Source: Tamlana sp. 2_MG-2023
GTDB lineage: Bacteria > Bacteroidota > Bacteroidia > Flavobacteriales > Flavobacteriaceae
NCBI RefSeq assembly: GCF_030548465.1
Contig: NZ_JAUOSF010000003.1
Location: forward strand, 248,001 to 312,000
DNA length: 64,000 nt
Direction: 5' to 3'
Below the pieces are notes generated by a model that saw only the letters and a program-made list of their open reading frames with translations, was not told where the DNA came from and ran no database searches. Positions 62,931 through 64,000 of this stretch are shown here, in pieces (positions within the stretch are counted from its first letter, which is position 1; each line of letters begins with the position of its first letter). A program made the translations under genes and the position numbers.

Positions 62931-63581
62931 TCAATCTTTTATTTTAAAAAGGAGCCTTTTGTTAACCAAGGCCCAAATTACAAGTGAAGTAGGGCTGTTA
63001 CTTAAGTTTAGTTTGTTGACAATATTGCTTCGGTGTTTGTCAACTGTTCTGACGGAAATAGATAAATGTTCGGCAATTTGCTGACTTGTTTTATGTTTAG
63101 AAATTAGTTTGACAATTTTTAATTCCGATTTTGTCAAATTATGCATTTCTTCTGTAGGTTGGTTATCTATATGATCTGGGTCGAGATATGCGTCAATTTC
63201 TTTACTAAAATATGTTTTTCCTTGTGACAGTTCTTCAATACAGGCTTCAATTTGTTCAAGAGCAAATTCTTTCAGGATATAGCCTTGTACTTCGTACTCT
63301 AATGCTTTGTTGTAAAAATATTCATCAATATTTAAAGTTAGAAGAATAATTTTGGTGGATAATTTATTTTTATGACACAGTTCTGCTACATCTAAGCCGG
63401 TCATAACAGGCATGCTAATATCTAAAATAGCAATTTCTGGCTTAAATTTTAATATATGATTATACGCGGTTTGCCCGTCGTCTGAACTCGCTAGTATTTT
63501 ATAACCTTGTTGGTTTAAAAAATCTAACAACCCACGTAAGATGAGCGGATGGTCATCGGCAATTGTAATTGAAGTTTTCAT
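62931..63581 (-). CDS. NarL/FixJ-type response regulator
   Basis: A 216-residue DNA-binding response regulator. The receiver has the acidic pair in TIADDHPLILRG, acceptor Asp54 in IAILDISMPVMTGLDV, and Thr and Lys in ILLTLN and GYILKE. The C-terminal LuxR helix-turn-helix lies at about 145-205 (LTKSELKIVKLISKHKTSQQIAEHL, SVRTVDKHRSNIVNKL). Its cognate kinase is not in the window. It starts 13 bp after the stop of an aspartyl protease gene and probably shares its transcript. Confidence 0.92.
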   Translation of the reverse strand: MKTSITIADDHPLILRGLLDFLNQQGYKILASSDDGQTAYNHILKFKPEIAILDISMPVMTGLDVAELCHKNKLSTKIILLTLNIDEYFYNKALEYEVQGYILKEFALEQIEACIEELSQGKTYFSKEIDAYLDPDHIDNQPTEEMHNLTKSELKIVKLISKHKTSQQIAEHLSISVRTVDKHRSNIVNKLNLSNSPTSLVIWALVNKRLLFKIKD

Positions 63582-63594
63582 TTTTTGGGTGCTA

Positions 63595-64000
63595 TTAACT
63601 CAACTTTAAATATAGGTATTTCTTTTGGTAGTCAATTACAGCTTTGCCTTTTTTTAGAATATCTGCTCCAATAATGCCATCTACAGGTTTGGAATCATGA
63701 TTAATTAAAGCGGAATTAACATGAGTGAGGTTAAATAGAACCAAGACAATTTTATTATTCGACCATTTCCCAATTTTAACTTTGTTCTTTTTTGATAACT
63801 TGGTTTCCATATCGATAGCACCAGCTCCTGCGGCTTTAATTAAAGAATCTTCTGCTTTAAGCTTAAAAGTATCAATCGCTTCAAAACCTACGCAAGAACT
63901 AGAGGCACCCGTGTCTAATATAAAAAGCCCCTTTTTTCCATTAATGGAGGCCTTTATTTCAAAATGATTCGTTTTGGTAAGGTGTAATTTTACTTTTGAA
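63595..64000 (-). CDS. Retropepsin-like aspartyl protease, truncated by the window end
   Basis: Reading the minus strand from the window edge gives an uninterrupted frame of 134 codons with no start in view, so the 5' end lies outside. The active-site motif FILDTGASSSCV is followed by a flap-like stretch (LIKAAGAGAIDMETKL) and GIIGADILKKGKAVIDYQKK, the usual second half of bacterial retropepsin-like domains. These act as dimers with one Asp each. An internal ATG at 63810 would give a fragment without the active site and is not the true start. It ends 13 bp before the response regulator gene. Confidence 0.82.
   Translation of the reverse strand, partial: SKVKLHLTKTNHFEIKASINGKKGLFILDTGASSSCVGFEAIDTFKLKAEDSLIKAAGAGAIDMETKLSKKNKVKIGKWSNNKIVLVLFNLTHVNSALINHDSKPVDGIIGADILKKGKAVIDYQKKYLYLKLS

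Overview
The window is chromosomal DNA from a member of the Flavobacteriaceae (Bacteroidota). The evidence is low G+C, repeated TAnnTTTG promoter -7 boxes, several TonB-dependent receptors with carboxypeptidase-like N-terminal domains, type IX secretion (T9SS) cargo plus PorZ, an XrtF exosortase, and atpD-atpC standing apart from the other ATP synthase genes. Nearly all of it is core or lineage-specific chromosome; the only mobile DNA recognised is one decayed insertion sequence.

Layout: 0.1-2.3 kb tex. 2.3-3.4 kb a frameshifted IS with 8-bp target duplication. 3.5-9 kb, minus strand: a TerB-like gene, then a possible operon of response regulator, TonB receptor and histidine kinase with a YfiR-like sensor. 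9.2-14 kb mfd and a secreted thioredoxin-like protein. 14-19.3 kb a giant T9SS-exported protein. 19.6-30.3 kb yraN and an iron region: a DtxR regulator, a membrane-anchored DtxR-FeoA fusion, a FeoB split in two, a convergent TonB receptor, a Cys-rich Feo accessory peptide, a second complete feoAB and a SCO1-like protein. 30.4-32 kb rseP and tRNA-Asn. 32-33.4 kb an exosortase set (XrtF, its partner, a candidate substrate). 33.6-37.7 kb small genes and gdhA. 37.9-47 kb porZ, recO, two related T9SS proteins and recX. 47.5-48.8 kb dgt. 49-54.7 kb a stand-alone carboxypeptidase-like domain gene, a TonB receptor and a lipoprotein made of two near-identical halves. 55-57 kb atpD-atpC. 57-62.5 kb a cytochrome c lipoprotein, a beta-barrel protein and sucA-sucB. 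62.5-64 kb a possible 31-residue membrane peptide, a NarL-type regulator and an aspartyl protease cut by the window end.

Most interesting signals: (1) the regulator-receptor-kinase set at 4.0-9.0 kb; (2) a shared promoter/operator arrangement before the genes at 49031 and 49692, with the same internal spacing at both; (3) the split feoB beside a membrane-tethered DtxR-FeoA protein, with the same TTTAG-N6-CTAAA inverted repeat in two metal-related promoters; (4) the compact exosortase set; (5) arrays of a 7-bp repeat in several intergenic gaps. All functions are read from sequence motifs without database searches.
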